NCBI RefSeq assembly: GCF_002209535.1
Contig: NZ_NJIG01000005.1
Location: forward strand, 372,001 to 436,000
Direction of reading: 5' to 3'
Source: Achromobacter marplatensis
GTDB lineage: Bacteria > Pseudomonadota > Gammaproteobacteria > Burkholderiales > Burkholderiaceae_B
Length of the DNA: 64,000 nucleotides
The position numbers and the translations under genes are program-made. Shown in pieces: positions 24,237 through 32,829 of this stretch. Every line of letters begins with the position of its first letter. Within the stretch, counting starts at the first letter, position 1. The notes under the pieces were generated by a model. It saw only the letters and a program-made list of their open reading frames with translations. It was not told the origin of the DNA and ran no database searches.

Positions 24237-25091
24237 ATGCGCCTCGATGACTCGCGTGAAAGCGACAATGTGGAAGACCGACGTGCCAGTGGTCCACGTA
24301 TCGGCGGCCGTGGAACCATCGGCATCGGTACGATAGTACTTGCCTTGGTGGCCATGTACTTTGGCGTGGATCCCAACGTGGTCCTGCAAATGGCCGAAGG
24401 GCCGCCCCAGACGCAGCAGCAGTCGCCCGCCAGCCGGCCGCCGGTCGACGACCCGCAGGCGCGCTTTGTCGCCAAGGTGCTGGGCGAAACCGAAGACACC
24501 TGGAGCGCGATCTTCCAGAAGGATTTGAACCGCCAGTACGTCGCGCCCAAGCTCGTGCTGTTCCGCGGTGCCACGCCCACGGCCTGCGGCACGGGCCAAT
24601 CCGCGATGGGCCCCTTCTACTGCCCCGGCGACAGCAAGGTCTATATCGACCTGGCCTTCTTCGACGAATTGCAGAACAAGTTCAAGGCGCCGGGCGACTT
24701 CGCCCAGGCCTATGTGATTGCGCATGAAGTGGGACACCACGTGCAGCATCTGCTGGGCATTTCGGACCAGGTCGACCAGCTGCGCCGCCGCAATCCGGCG
24801 CAAGCCAATGCGCTGTCGGTGCGGGTGGAACTGCAGGCCGACTGCTTTGCCGGCCTGTGGGCGCAACGCGCCAACGCCGCGCGCAACATCCTGGAAGGCG
24901 GCGACGTCGAAGAAGCGCTGGCCGCGGCCACAGCCATCGGCGACGACCGGCTGCAAAAGCAGGCCCAGGGCTATGCCGTGCCGGACTCCTTCACGCACGG
25001 TTCCTCTGCCCAGCGCGTGCGCTGGTTCAAGCGGGGACTGGAAAGCGGCAACATCAAGCAATGCGACACGTTCGCAGCCAGCTCGCTCTGA
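24237..25091 (+). CDS. ypfJ: Putative neutral zinc metallopeptidase (YpfJ family)
   Basis: 284 residues. N-terminal charged region, one membrane helix (about 27-45, IGTIVLALVAMYFGV), then a catalytic domain with HEVGHHVQHLLG and a downstream Glu in LQADCFAGLW. Membrane-anchored with the catalytic domain outside the cytoplasm (inference). Divergent from yciO; substrate unknown. Confidence 0.9.
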   Translation: MRLDDSRESDNVEDRRASGPRIGGRGTIGIGTIVLALVAMYFGVDPNVVLQMAEGPPQTQQQSPASRPPVDDPQARFVAKVLGETEDTWSAIFQKDLNRQYVAPKLVLFRGATPTACGTGQSAMGPFYCPGDSKVYIDLAFFDELQNKFKAPGDFAQAYVIAHEVGHHVQHLLGISDQVDQLRRRNPAQANALSVRVELQADCFAGLWAQRANAARNILEGGDVEEALAAATAIGDDRLQKQAQGYAVPDSFTHGSSAQRVRWFKRGLESGNIKQCDTFAASSL

Positions 25092-25115
25092 TCCGCCACT
25101 GACCCGTTTTCACGC

Positions 25116-25157
25116 GCGGACCCTTTAGCTGTATGGATATACAGCTAAAGGGTCCGC
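25116..25157. repeat. 42-bp palindrome with an SOS-box-like centre
   Basis: 19-bp perfect arms GCGGACCCTTTAGCTGTAT and ATACAGCTAAAGGGTCCGC around GGAT. The centre reads CTGTATGGATATACAG, matching the beta/gamma-proteobacterial LexA pattern CTGT-N8-ACAG. No U-run follows, so termination is less likely. It lies 118 bases before the gene at 25276. Confidence 0.8.
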
Positions 25158-25275
25158 ACCGTCTTCATCTTGTAAGATTACGCCCCCTCGCCCTGTTGCG
25201 CGCATGAGTTCCCTGCGCCCTTGGCGAGCGGCGCAGCGCATCCGTAGCGCAATTCCAAGACCCTAGATCAGTTCC

Positions 25276-25812
25276 ATGGCCAACAAGTTCGAACCGTTAA
25301 TCACCGTTGATGAGGTGCAAGAGATCCTTGCCGAACCCAAGGAAACCGTAAAACCGATCTCCTGGATCCCGAAGCCCGCCGCCAACAACATCCAGTGGAT
25401 GGAGTTCGCCAGCGCGTGCAAGGTCAAGGGCGAAGTGCGCGACGACGTGATTTTCCGCGTGATCTACCGCGGGGCGCGCACCGCGGTACACGGCCAGGCC
25501 ACGATCTTCCTGACGGAAGCGTTCTGTGCCAGTCTTTTCGTCGGCCCGCATCGGGTGTTTGGCGTGGATACGGATGACTCCTTCCACACCAGCCTGGTGG
25601 GCGTGGGCCGACCGCAGTACCGCAAGCCGCTTGCGGACCGCAGCCATGAACATATCTGGGTGGACGAAGGCGAAGGCTATGCCGAACCCATCGTGCCCGC
25701 CCTGCACAATATCGGCGCGCTGATGCAGTACTTCCTGCCGCGGGCGAACCTGACGCTTGCCGGCGGATTTGCGCATCCCCTCAAAGGCCGCCAAATCGAA
25801 CTGATCCTATGA
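25276..25812 (+). CDS. Protein of unknown function, first gene of a two-gene module
   Basis: 178 residues (MANKFEPLITVDEVQEILAE). No recognised motif; the middle (RVIYRGARTAVHGQATIFLT) looks beta-rich. Its stop overlaps the start of the next gene (25809), so the pair forms one operon. The pair lies between housekeeping genes without phage markers and may be a small conflict or stress module behind the SOS-box-like palindrome (inference). Confidence 0.7.
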   Translation: MANKFEPLITVDEVQEILAEPKETVKPISWIPKPAANNIQWMEFASACKVKGEVRDDVIFRVIYRGARTAVHGQATIFLTEAFCASLFVGPHRVFGVDTDDSFHTSLVGVGRPQYRKPLADRSHEHIWVDEGEGYAEPIVPALHNIGALMQYFLPRANLTLAGGFAHPLKGRQIELIL

Positions 25813-26573
25813 GCAATTTTCTGGAAGCCTCCGGCTGGACCGTCCTGCCGGCCGGTGAACACGCCATCCGCGCGGTGTCCCCCATGACCCTGGGGCTGGA
25901 CGGCCAGCACGCCGCCTTTTTCATCGCGCACCCTGACGACACGTCGTTCTACCTGACCGACGCCTGTGAGACCTCGATGCACGCGTCCAGCTACGGCATC
26001 GACGTGGGGGCCAAGCGCATCGACCTGCTGAACGAAACGCCTGGCGTGAGCCTGGCGCACTTCGACCGTGACGGCGCCATCGTCGCCTCGGGCCCCAATG
26101 AACAGCTGCAGGAAGCCTTGTGGGACGCGGTGAAACTGGCCATGGCCCTGTCGTTCCAATGCGCCAAGTGGATGCCCCGATTCAGCCAGTTGCGCTTTCG
26201 CGCCCAGGTCGGCCGCGCGCTGGCTGAAGGCGTGGGCCCCAACCGCATGGTCAAGGGCGCGCGCGCCAAAGGCAGCAGCGGACATACGGCTGATTTCGCG
26301 TTCGCCGTCCGCGCGGCGGGCAGCACGGCGCTGACCTACATCGAACCGATCGCGCTCAAGGCCGGCAAGAAGATGGATTGGACGCAGGTCTACCAGACCC
26401 ACGGCAAGATGTCGGACGTGAAGATGGCGGATGCGCGCAATTCGCGCATGGTCATCCTGGAAGACGGCGCGTCGGCAGAGGAATTCAAGAAGGCCGTGAC
26501 CATCCTGGAACAGTCCGCAACCGTGCAGACGCTGGCCAAGACGCGGGACTGGCGGGAAGTCTTTTCCGGCTAG
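25809..26573 (+). CDS. DUF1828/DUF1829-like protein
   Basis: 254 residues. The N-terminal half (FYLTDACETSMHASSYGID) resembles DUF1828, and the C-terminal half (DFAFAVRAAGSTALTYIEPI... then KKAVTILEQSATVQTLAKTR) the DUF1829 partner domain; identification by eye. Genes of this kind are scattered and often near defence or toxin genes; no biochemical role is established. Overlaps the gene before by 4 bases. Confidence 0.65.
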   Translation: MSNFLEASGWTVLPAGEHAIRAVSPMTLGLDGQHAAFFIAHPDDTSFYLTDACETSMHASSYGIDVGAKRIDLLNETPGVSLAHFDRDGAIVASGPNEQLQEALWDAVKLAMALSFQCAKWMPRFSQLRFRAQVGRALAEGVGPNRMVKGARAKGSSGHTADFAFAVRAAGSTALTYIEPIALKAGKKMDWTQVYQTHGKMSDVKMADARNSRMVILEDGASAEEFKKAVTILEQSATVQTLAKTRDWREVFSG

Positions 26574-26887
26574 GACGGCATGTTCGTCAGGCCGTCGACG
26601 ATCTCGCGGCCATGCAATATGGCCGCGTGCACGGCCTCTCGCGGACTGAAGACGAAGCCGCCTTCGGCGAAACGGGGAACCGGGTATTCGTCGCCGCCTT
26701 CCAGCACGGCGCCTGCCTGAACCACCATTACCGATGCGACGAATACGGGGCCGCTGGGCAGCGCCGGAATCTCAGTGTCCGCGCCCCGGGACACCTTGGC
26801 CGTCAGCCGGTATCCCTTGTAGATCAAGTTGTTTTGATGCACTTCGGATGCCCTCTTTCTGCGATCGAGCATACCTCGCCTGTCCAT
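26570..26887 (-). CDS. Conserved-looking small protein of unknown function
   Basis: 105 residues (MDRRGMLDRRKRASEVHQNN). Middle GPVFVASVMVVQAGAVLEGG and a tail with REAVHAAILHGREIVDGL, giving an alpha/beta domain with no recognised family. An alternative start is ATG 26872. It converges on the DUF1828-like gene with a 4-base overlap. Confidence 0.6.
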   Translation of the reverse strand: MDRRGMLDRRKRASEVHQNNLIYKGYRLTAKVSRGADTEIPALPSGPVFVASVMVVQAGAVLEGGDEYPVPRFAEGGFVFSPREAVHAAILHGREIVDGLTNMPS

Positions 26888-27063
26888 GACAGTTCAGATA
26901 TGTTTTGTAACCCAGGCAGAAAATAGAAACATTGTTGCAGCACAACAAGTGCGTCCCCGATTCTCGAATAGCAAGAAAGCCGACGGCTGACCGGCCGCAA
27001 CGGCAAGCCTGATGCGGCCCGCAGCCCGGCGCGGCGAATACGCCGCACCGCCCAGCCGCTGAT

Positions 27064-27729
27064 TTACGGGGATTTCCCTAAGTCCTGTTGCGAAAGCGCA
27101 TCTTCGGACGGAGTCATGCCTGTTGCCTGCATGTATTCGGGCAAGGTCCAGCCCCGACCAAGCAGGAACATCCGGGTATGCAGGTCCTCCAGGACCTGGG
27201 GCCGCACGTCAGCCCCGAGATAACGCAATTGCTTGCGCCGCAGATCGACGTGACCCAGCTCGTAATACCGCGCCAGCCCCATCCAGAGCCGGTGCGCACC
27301 GGTGGATTGGCGGGCGCCGCTGAAGATGCACAGCCCCGCATCCAGCCCCCACCGGTACACCGCGGTAGCCAGGCCCATGCCTTGATAGGCGGCGGCATAT
27401 TTGGAGTGCGGGGCGCGCACGTACGGATCTGCCCGCCTGCCCACTTCGATCAGCCGGTTGAACACCGTGTAGCCCGCCACCCGGTCCCGCCGCACATCCA
27501 CCACATACACGTAGTACTCGCCGTCGGCTTCGCGATAGCGAAGCACGATGCCAGGGATGTCGGTCTTGACCTCCGGCAGTCCGTGCAAGCGATCCAAAGG
27601 GCGATGCATCCGATCGTGTATGGCATCGAGTTCTTTCTCCACGTCTTGCGGAGCATGATTGACGTCGATGCGAAGTTCCGTCACGAAACGCGAGAAGGAA
27701 CGGAATGCGTGCAGTGCCAACGTAGGCAA
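27064..27729 (-). CDS. Putative GNAT-type N-acetyltransferase
   Basis: About 221 residues. Central YYVYVVDVRRDRVAGYTVF and YAAAYQGMGLATAVYRWGLD match the GNAT beta-strand and acetyl-CoA loop (Q/R-x-x-G-x-G/A pattern as YQGMGLA). TTG 27729 is preferred because GGAGG is 5 bases upstream; GTG 27735 is also in frame but too close to the site. Substrate unknown. The ends show no acyl-homoserine-lactone synthase motifs. Confidence 0.6.
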   Translation of the reverse strand: MPTLALHAFRSFSRFVTELRIDVNHAPQDVEKELDAIHDRMHRPLDRLHGLPEVKTDIPGIVLRYREADGEYYVYVVDVRRDRVAGYTVFNRLIEVGRRADPYVRAPHSKYAAAYQGMGLATAVYRWGLDAGLCIFSGARQSTGAHRLWMGLARYYELGHVDLRRKQLRYLGADVRPQVLEDLHTRMFLLGRGWTLPEYMQATGMTPSEDALSQQDLGKSP

Positions 27730-27772
27730 GGCCACCTCCTGTACAGGGTTGATTAACGAGCGTTGATGAACG

Positions 27773-27795
27773 AAAAAAAAGCCGCATTCGCGGCT
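27773..27795 (-). terminator. Intrinsic terminator after the ArsR-type regulator gene
   Basis: AGCCGC and GCGGCT around a short loop, with eight U residues on the minus strand. Confidence 0.85.
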
Positions 27796-27864
27796 GGGAA
27801 TGGATGTGTTCGAAGTGCCGTCTACAAGACGGAACCTTGATGGCGCAGCAGGGACGATTTGAGG

Positions 27865-28599
27865 CTATGCCGCGGCATGCGTGCCCTCCTGCCAGCCGCC
27901 GGCCGCCTGCGCGTCGGCCTTGCCGAAAAAGGCCGGAAACTGCTGCGTGCCCTTGCGCGTGACCGCCAGCGCGCGCGAATCCAGGTCCTTGGTGATCCAG
28001 CCGCGCTGCACCAGCGCGTCCAGCAAGGCCGCGCCCAGCGCGCCCCCCAGATGCGAACGGCGCTCGCTCCAGTCCAGGCAAGCGCACGCGAAACGCCGGC
28101 GGCGCTGCCGCGCCTGCGCGGCGTCCACGCCGATTTGCGCCAGCGACGCTTCGCCCAGCGGGGTCAACGCGTAGTCGCGGCCATCGGCCACCAACCATTG
28201 GCGCGCCAGCATGGCGTCATGGATACGAACGGCAAGCGTGCCGGCCATGTGGTCGTAGCAGGTCCGGGCCTCGCGCAGCGCGGAGGGCGTATTGGGTTTG
28301 AACGGCACACGTTCGGCGCCCGCCACGACAAGCAGGGCCTCCAGTGCATGCGCGACCTCGCTGTTGGCCAGCCGGAAGTAGCGGTGCTTGCCCTGCACCG
28401 CCATATCGACCAGCCCTTGCTCGCGCAGCCGCTGGAAATGGCTGCTGGCCGTAGAGGCGCCGATGTCGGCGGCCGCGGCCAGTTCAGTCGCCGTGCGGGC
28501 ACGGCCATCCAGCAGCAGGCAGAGCATGCGCGCGCGGGCCGGGTCGGCGATGGCGCCCGCTACCCCGGAGAGATTGATGTCGGCGAACTCGGATTCCAT
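27865..28599 (-). CDS. ArsR-type winged-helix regulator
   Basis: 244 residues from ATG 28599. Residues 8-90 form an ArsR wHTH (ADPARARMLCLLLDGRARTA, then STASSHFQRLREQGLVD), followed by a C-terminal region of about 140 residues containing a CYDH segment and a second winged-helix-like part. It diverges from the MFS transporter with an 86-base intergenic region, so it probably represses that transporter in response to an unknown ligand. Confidence 0.8.
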   Translation of the reverse strand: MESEFADINLSGVAGAIADPARARMLCLLLDGRARTATELAAAADIGASTASSHFQRLREQGLVDMAVQGKHRYFRLANSEVAHALEALLVVAGAERVPFKPNTPSALREARTCYDHMAGTLAVRIHDAMLARQWLVADGRDYALTPLGEASLAQIGVDAAQARQRRRRFACACLDWSERRSHLGGALGAALLDALVQRGWITKDLDSRALAVTRKGTQQFPAFFGKADAQAAGGWQEGTHAAA

Positions 28600-28685
28600 G
28601 ATTCGCTGCAGACCAAAGTGTTGTGTGCAAGACCTAAGCATACTGCGACTCATCCCGATAAGACACCGGACTCGTCCCAAATCCC

Positions 28686-29957
28686 ATGCCTGCTGCCCAC
28701 TCCTTCTTCGGCTGGAAAGTCCTTGCCGCCACATTCACGCTGGCCATCTTTGGCTGGGGCGTCGGCTTTTACGGCCCGCCCGTGTTCCTGCATGCCGTGG
28801 TGCAACGCACCGGCTGGAGCGTGGCGCTGGTGTCCGGCGCCGTCACCCTGCACTTTCTGGCGGGCACGGTGGTGGTCGCCAACCTGCCCCGCCTGTATCG
28901 CCGCGCCGGCGTCCCACAAACCACGTTCGGCGGGGCCGTGCTGCTGGCGCTGGGGGTCGCGGGCTGGGCCGTGGCCCAAGCGCCGTGGCAGTTGTACGCC
29001 GCGGCGGTGGTGAGCGGCATGGGTTGGGTGGCCTTGGGCGCGGCGGCGGTCAACGCGCTGATCGCACCGTGGTTCGTGCGGCGGCGGCCCGCCGCGCTGG
29101 GCATGGCCTATAACGGCGCCAGCGTGGGCGGCATCGTATTTTCGCCGCTGTGGGTGTTCCTGATCGCGCAGGCCGGCTTCGCGCAGGCCGCGCTGTGGGT
29201 GGGGGTAGTGATGGTGGGCGTGATCGCGGTGCTGTCCCGCAAGGTGTTCGCCGTCACGCCGCAGCAACTGGGGCAATTGGCCGACGGCGACGGTGCGGCA
29301 GCGCCGGCATCGGTGGCGGCGACCGCCCTGCCCCGCGTGGGAAACCTATGGCGCGATCGCGCCTTCCTGACGCTGTCCGGCGGCATGGCACTGGGGCTGT
29401 TCGCGCAGATCGGGTTGATCGCGCATCTGTTGTCGCTGCTGGCGCCGCTGCTGGGCGCCCAGATGGCGGGCGTGGCGATGGGCGTGGCCACCGCGGCCGC
29501 CATCGCGGGCCGCACGCTGGTGGGATGGCTGATGCCCCAGGGCGCAGACCGCCGCAAAGTGGCCTGCCTGGCCTACGCAATCCAGATCTGCGGATCGCTC
29601 ACGCTGATGCTGGCCCCAGACCATGGCTGGGCGATATGGCTCGGCGTGGTGTTGTTCGGATCGGGCATCGGCAACGCCACATCGTTGCCGCCTCTGATCG
29701 CGCAAACGGAATTCGCGCGCGAGGACACGATGCGTGTGGTGCCCTTGATCGTCGCGCTGTCGCAAGGCGCCTACGCCTTCGCCCCGGCGCTGTTCGGCCT
29801 GCTGCGCGCCGTACTGGACGGGACAGGGCAGTCGATGGTGGGCTTCCTGGCGACGGCCGCCTTGTTGCAAGCGGCCGCCATCGTCTGCTTTGCCGCCGGG
29901 CTGGGCGTCGCCGCCTTCAGGCCAGCCCGCCCCGCCGCGCCACCAGTCCTGCCATGA
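28686..29957 (+). CDS. MFS transporter
   Basis: 423 residues with twelve predicted transmembrane helices. It begins FFGWKVLAATFTLAIFGWGV, typical of the monocarboxylate/oxalate-type MFS branch, with the loop 2-3 motif NLPRLYRRAG. Inner-membrane transporter with unknown substrate. Divergent from the ArsR-type regulator; its end overlaps the convergent paiB-like gene by 41 bases. Confidence 0.85.
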   Translation: MPAAHSFFGWKVLAATFTLAIFGWGVGFYGPPVFLHAVVQRTGWSVALVSGAVTLHFLAGTVVVANLPRLYRRAGVPQTTFGGAVLLALGVAGWAVAQAPWQLYAAAVVSGMGWVALGAAAVNALIAPWFVRRRPAALGMAYNGASVGGIVFSPLWVFLIAQAGFAQAALWVGVVMVGVIAVLSRKVFAVTPQQLGQLADGDGAAAPASVAATALPRVGNLWRDRAFLTLSGGMALGLFAQIGLIAHLLSLLAPLLGAQMAGVAMGVATAAAIAGRTLVGWLMPQGADRRKVACLAYAIQICGSLTLMLAPDHGWAIWLGVVLFGSGIGNATSLPPLIAQTEFAREDTMRVVPLIVALSQGAYAFAPALFGLLRAVLDGTGQSMVGFLATAALLQAAAIVCFAAGLGVAAFRPARPAAPPVLP

Positions 29958-30549
29958 CGGCGTTGCCTCCCTCGCTGGCCAGGCCCTCGGCCACCCCTTG
30001 CCGGTCGGCCGCCGTGCGGTTCTGGCTGACCTTCCATTTGCCTTCGATGCGCGAGATCGGGATTTCGACGCCGATGATGGCGCGCATCTGCGCGGCAATG
30101 AAATCGGGCGGCGCCTGATCTACGCTCCAGGGCTGCGTGCGCGCCTTTTCCTGGCTGTCCGTCAGGGCTTCAAGCTGGGCGCGCAACCATGCCGGGTCAT
30201 CCTGGATCACCGGGGTGCCCCAGACGTGCACCGCCACGAAATTCCACGTCGGCACCACTTTGTGGGTTTCCGCCTTCGTGGCGTACCAGGACGGCGTGAT
30301 GTAGGCCTGCGCCCCGTGGAACGCCACCAGACATTCCTGGCCCGCCGCCAGTTGCGCCAGTTGCGGGTTGGCACGCGCCACGTGCAGCCGCAGCACGCCG
30401 TGCGGGCCTTCGGGATAGAGCAGACAGGGGATGTGGTTGGCCATCAGCCCGCCCTCCCCGCTGGTCATGATGACGCCCAGCGGATGGGCGCGGATGAAGT
30501 CGTGCTGGATGGCAAGATCGTCTTCACGGAAAGCGGACGGCAGATACAT
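29917..30549 (-). CDS. PaiB-like FMN-binding protein
   Basis: 210 residues: MYLPSAFREDDLAIQHDFIR, then AYITPSWYATKAETHKVVPT and ISRIEGKWKVSQNR, the hallmark segments of the PaiB/FMN-binding split-barrel family. These are described as negative regulators in Bacillus, but most members are uncharacterised flavin-binding proteins. Single gene. Confidence 0.85.
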   Translation of the reverse strand: MYLPSAFREDDLAIQHDFIRAHPLGVIMTSGEGGLMANHIPCLLYPEGPHGVLRLHVARANPQLAQLAAGQECLVAFHGAQAYITPSWYATKAETHKVVPTWNFVAVHVWGTPVIQDDPAWLRAQLEALTDSQEKARTQPWSVDQAPPDFIAAQMRAIIGVEIPISRIEGKWKVSQNRTAADRQGVAEGLASEGGNAVMAGLVARRGGLA

Positions 30550-30673
30550 GATGGGGCGCTAGGAAGGCGTAGAAAAACACAACATACCGCCTTCGTGGCC
30601 CCATGCACAGGGCCATCGGAATTGTGTTTTATGGAGCCAGCCAAGCCGTTCCGGCAAACCCGCGAACGCCGAT

Positions 30674-30868
30674 CTACCGTCGGACGCGCTCATAGGCCTG
30701 ATTCATGCGGTCGCGCGCCTCGGTTTCCCGCGCGTACGCGAGGTCGTAGCTCTCCAGGCACCCCTGCGTGGGGTTCGGCCATTTGATCGCGGCGATCGCT
30801 GCGGTGAGCTCGTCGCGGGCGCGCTGCCATTCCTTGACTGCGGCATACCATTCCTTGGCGGTGTCCAT
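30674..30868 (-). CDS. Small protein of unknown function
   Basis: 64 residues (MDTAKEWYAAVKEWQRARDE...), all helical. GGAGG lies 5 bases before ATG 30868; the longer in-frame extension lacks a site. Unknown. Confidence 0.6.
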   Translation of the reverse strand: MDTAKEWYAAVKEWQRARDELTAAIAAIKWPNPTQGCLESYDLAYARETEARDRMNQAYERVRR

Positions 30869-31087
30869 AGTTTCCTCCCTATGTGCACGCCTTCCATCGT
30901 AGTCCTGGCGCCGCCTGCGCGAACGCGCCGTCGCCACGGAAAAAAGGATGAGCTCCATTTCCCGAGAGGGTTTACCCAAACGCCGCCGGCGCCGCCGCCG
31001 CAGATTCCTGCGCCACCGGGCGGGAACCGGCAGATAATCGACAAACGCGTCGGCACGGTTGCCGTCACTGCCTGGAAAGGAACGATC

Positions 31088-31774
31088 ATGATCTCTCGAT
31101 TGACCTTGGCCGCTGGCTGCGTCGCCATCGCCCTGGCGGGCTGTACCAACCTGCCGCGCGCGCAGGACTACTCCACCTCGCTGGGCGAGGATCAGACGCA
31201 GCTTCAGCCCGACCCGAGCTGGAGCGCCGGCCGCATCTGGACCCGCCCGGGCCCGCCGATCGGCAGCGTGTACGAGAAAAAGCTCATCCTCGAACCGATG
31301 ACCTACATTGCCGGTGACCGCCCGGACGACCTGGAATTCAAGGACAACGCGGCGTTACGCGAGCGTGTGCTGGCCTACATGAACGAGGCCGTACGACGCG
31401 AATTTTCGGAAGCAGGCTATCAATTGCTGAATGCCCCCGCACCTCATGCGCTGCGCATCCGCGCGGCGATCACGGGCACGTTCAAGAACGACCGAGACCC
31501 CCGGGCGATGGAGTACATTCCGATCGGCTACGTGATCGGGCAGACCGCCAAGGCCGCCGGCTACCGCGATGAATCGGCGCGGCTGCTCATCGAGGCTTCG
31601 GTGCGCGACGCCAACACCAACGAGCTCCTGATCGCGTCGCTGGGCACCGTCACCGGCAGCAATCTTCCGCCGGACCGCAAGCCCACGGCAGACGACGTGC
31701 GCACGGCGATCGACGATTGGGCGCGCCAGGTGCGCCTGCAGTTCGACCGCAATTGGCAGGGCGCAACACCCTGA
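31088..31774 (+). CDS. DUF3313-like lipoprotein
   Basis: 228 residues. Signal peptide with lipobox ALAGC (Cys about 19); mature domain KKLILEPMTYIAGDRPDD ... LQFDRNWQG fits the DUF3313 family of periplasmic lipoproteins. AAGGA about 7 bases before ATG 31088. Function unknown. Confidence 0.75.
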   Translation: MISRLTLAAGCVAIALAGCTNLPRAQDYSTSLGEDQTQLQPDPSWSAGRIWTRPGPPIGSVYEKKLILEPMTYIAGDRPDDLEFKDNAALRERVLAYMNEAVRREFSEAGYQLLNAPAPHALRIRAAITGTFKNDRDPRAMEYIPIGYVIGQTAKAAGYRDESARLLIEASVRDANTNELLIASLGTVTGSNLPPDRKPTADDVRTAIDDWARQVRLQFDRNWQGATP

Positions 31775-32020
31775 ACGGCAAAGCGCGCCGCGCCGCCACG
31801 CCGGATCCGCGATAACATGCGCCGCCGCGTCACGCGGTTGCGAGGCTTGCGGGAACCGAAAGGGCAATCACCGCAAGCGGGGAACATTCCGGCCGCCCGT
31901 GCGGTCCAATCCCCGAAATTTTTACTTAAAAATCACGATGTGATGAATATTGACGTCAACCCTCACTTACTCACGGCCACGGCTAATGCTACTGTTCCGC
32001 CTGTGCAAGGAGTACATGCA

Positions 32021-32188
32021 ATGGATCAGAAAACGAAGCCCTGGGCTTTTCCCAAACCCCATCCGGAAAATACCCCACGTGGTGAGCGCAACAAGCAGGA
32101 GTTCGACGCTCCGACCGAAACCCCGAAGCCTGCGCCTAAACCGCGTAGCAAAAAAGAACCGCCGGCCGCCAGCCGGGCGCGTTCATGA
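32021..32188 (+). CDS. Short Lys/Pro-rich protein
   Basis: 55 residues (MDQKTKPWAFPKPHPENTPR), basic and probably disordered. AAGGAG is 8 bases before the ATG. Its stop overlaps the start of the YiiX-like gene (ATGA), so the two are coupled. Unknown. Confidence 0.6.
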   Translation: MDQKTKPWAFPKPHPENTPRGERNKQEFDAPTETPKPAPKPRSKKEPPAASRARS

Positions 32189-32802
32189 CACTGTCTGCCT
32201 GGTCACGCGCCGCCGTCCTGGCAGCGCTGTCCTTGCTTTCCCTGGCCGCCGTGGCCGCCCCCGATGTGCAGACCGGCGACCTGGTATTCCAGCAATCCCG
32301 GTCAGCGCAAAGCCTGGCCATCCAGCAAGCCACCCACTCCCCCTACAGCCACATGGGCATGATCGTGACGCGTCAGGGCCGCCCCTACGTGCTGGAGGCG
32401 GCTTCCCGCGTCAGCTACACGCCGTTGGACCAATGGGCGGCGCAAGGGGAACGCGGCCACTACGTCGTCAAGCGCCTGCGTGACGCTTCGACGCTGACAC
32501 CCGCCGTGCGCGAACAGCTGGCAACCGCGGGCGCCGCCTATGTGGGCAAGCCTTATGACCTGGTGTTCGCCTGGTCGGACGACCGGATCTATTGTTCGGA
32601 ACTTGTCTGGAAGATCTACCAGCGCACGCTGGGCCTGGAAATCGGAGCGCTTGCGCCGCTGAAGGGCTTTGACTTGAGCTCGCCCGCCGTGCAGGCCAAG
32701 ATGCAGGAACGCTACGGCCGCGACATCCCCTGGGATGAGCCGATCATCTCGCCCGCGGCCATGTACGATTCAGACTTGCTGACAACGGTCGCCGACCGCT
32801 GA
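32185..32802 (+). CDS. YiiX-family permuted papain-like enzyme
   Basis: 205 residues. Signal peptide to about AVAAP (residue 25), then GDLVFQQS and SPYSHMGMIV (catalytic His) and YCSELVWKIY (catalytic Cys), the circularly permuted NlpC/P60 order of YiiX/YebB. Members act on lipid or peptide bonds in the envelope. It is the second gene of a cluster with a DUF4105 protein and a propeller protein. Confidence 0.85.
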   Translation: MTLSAWSRAAVLAALSLLSLAAVAAPDVQTGDLVFQQSRSAQSLAIQQATHSPYSHMGMIVTRQGRPYVLEAASRVSYTPLDQWAAQGERGHYVVKRLRDASTLTPAVREQLATAGAAYVGKPYDLVFAWSDDRIYCSELVWKIYQRTLGLEIGALAPLKGFDLSSPAVQAKMQERYGRDIPWDEPIISPAAMYDSDLLTTVADR

Positions 32803-32829
32803 GCCCTCTCTGGAGCGCGCCGGACCCCC

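Noticed and set aside
27064-27729. Acyl-homoserine-lactone synthase
   Set aside because: GNAT-like core only; the conserved N-terminal residues of LuxI-type synthases are not visible and no LuxR gene is adjacent.
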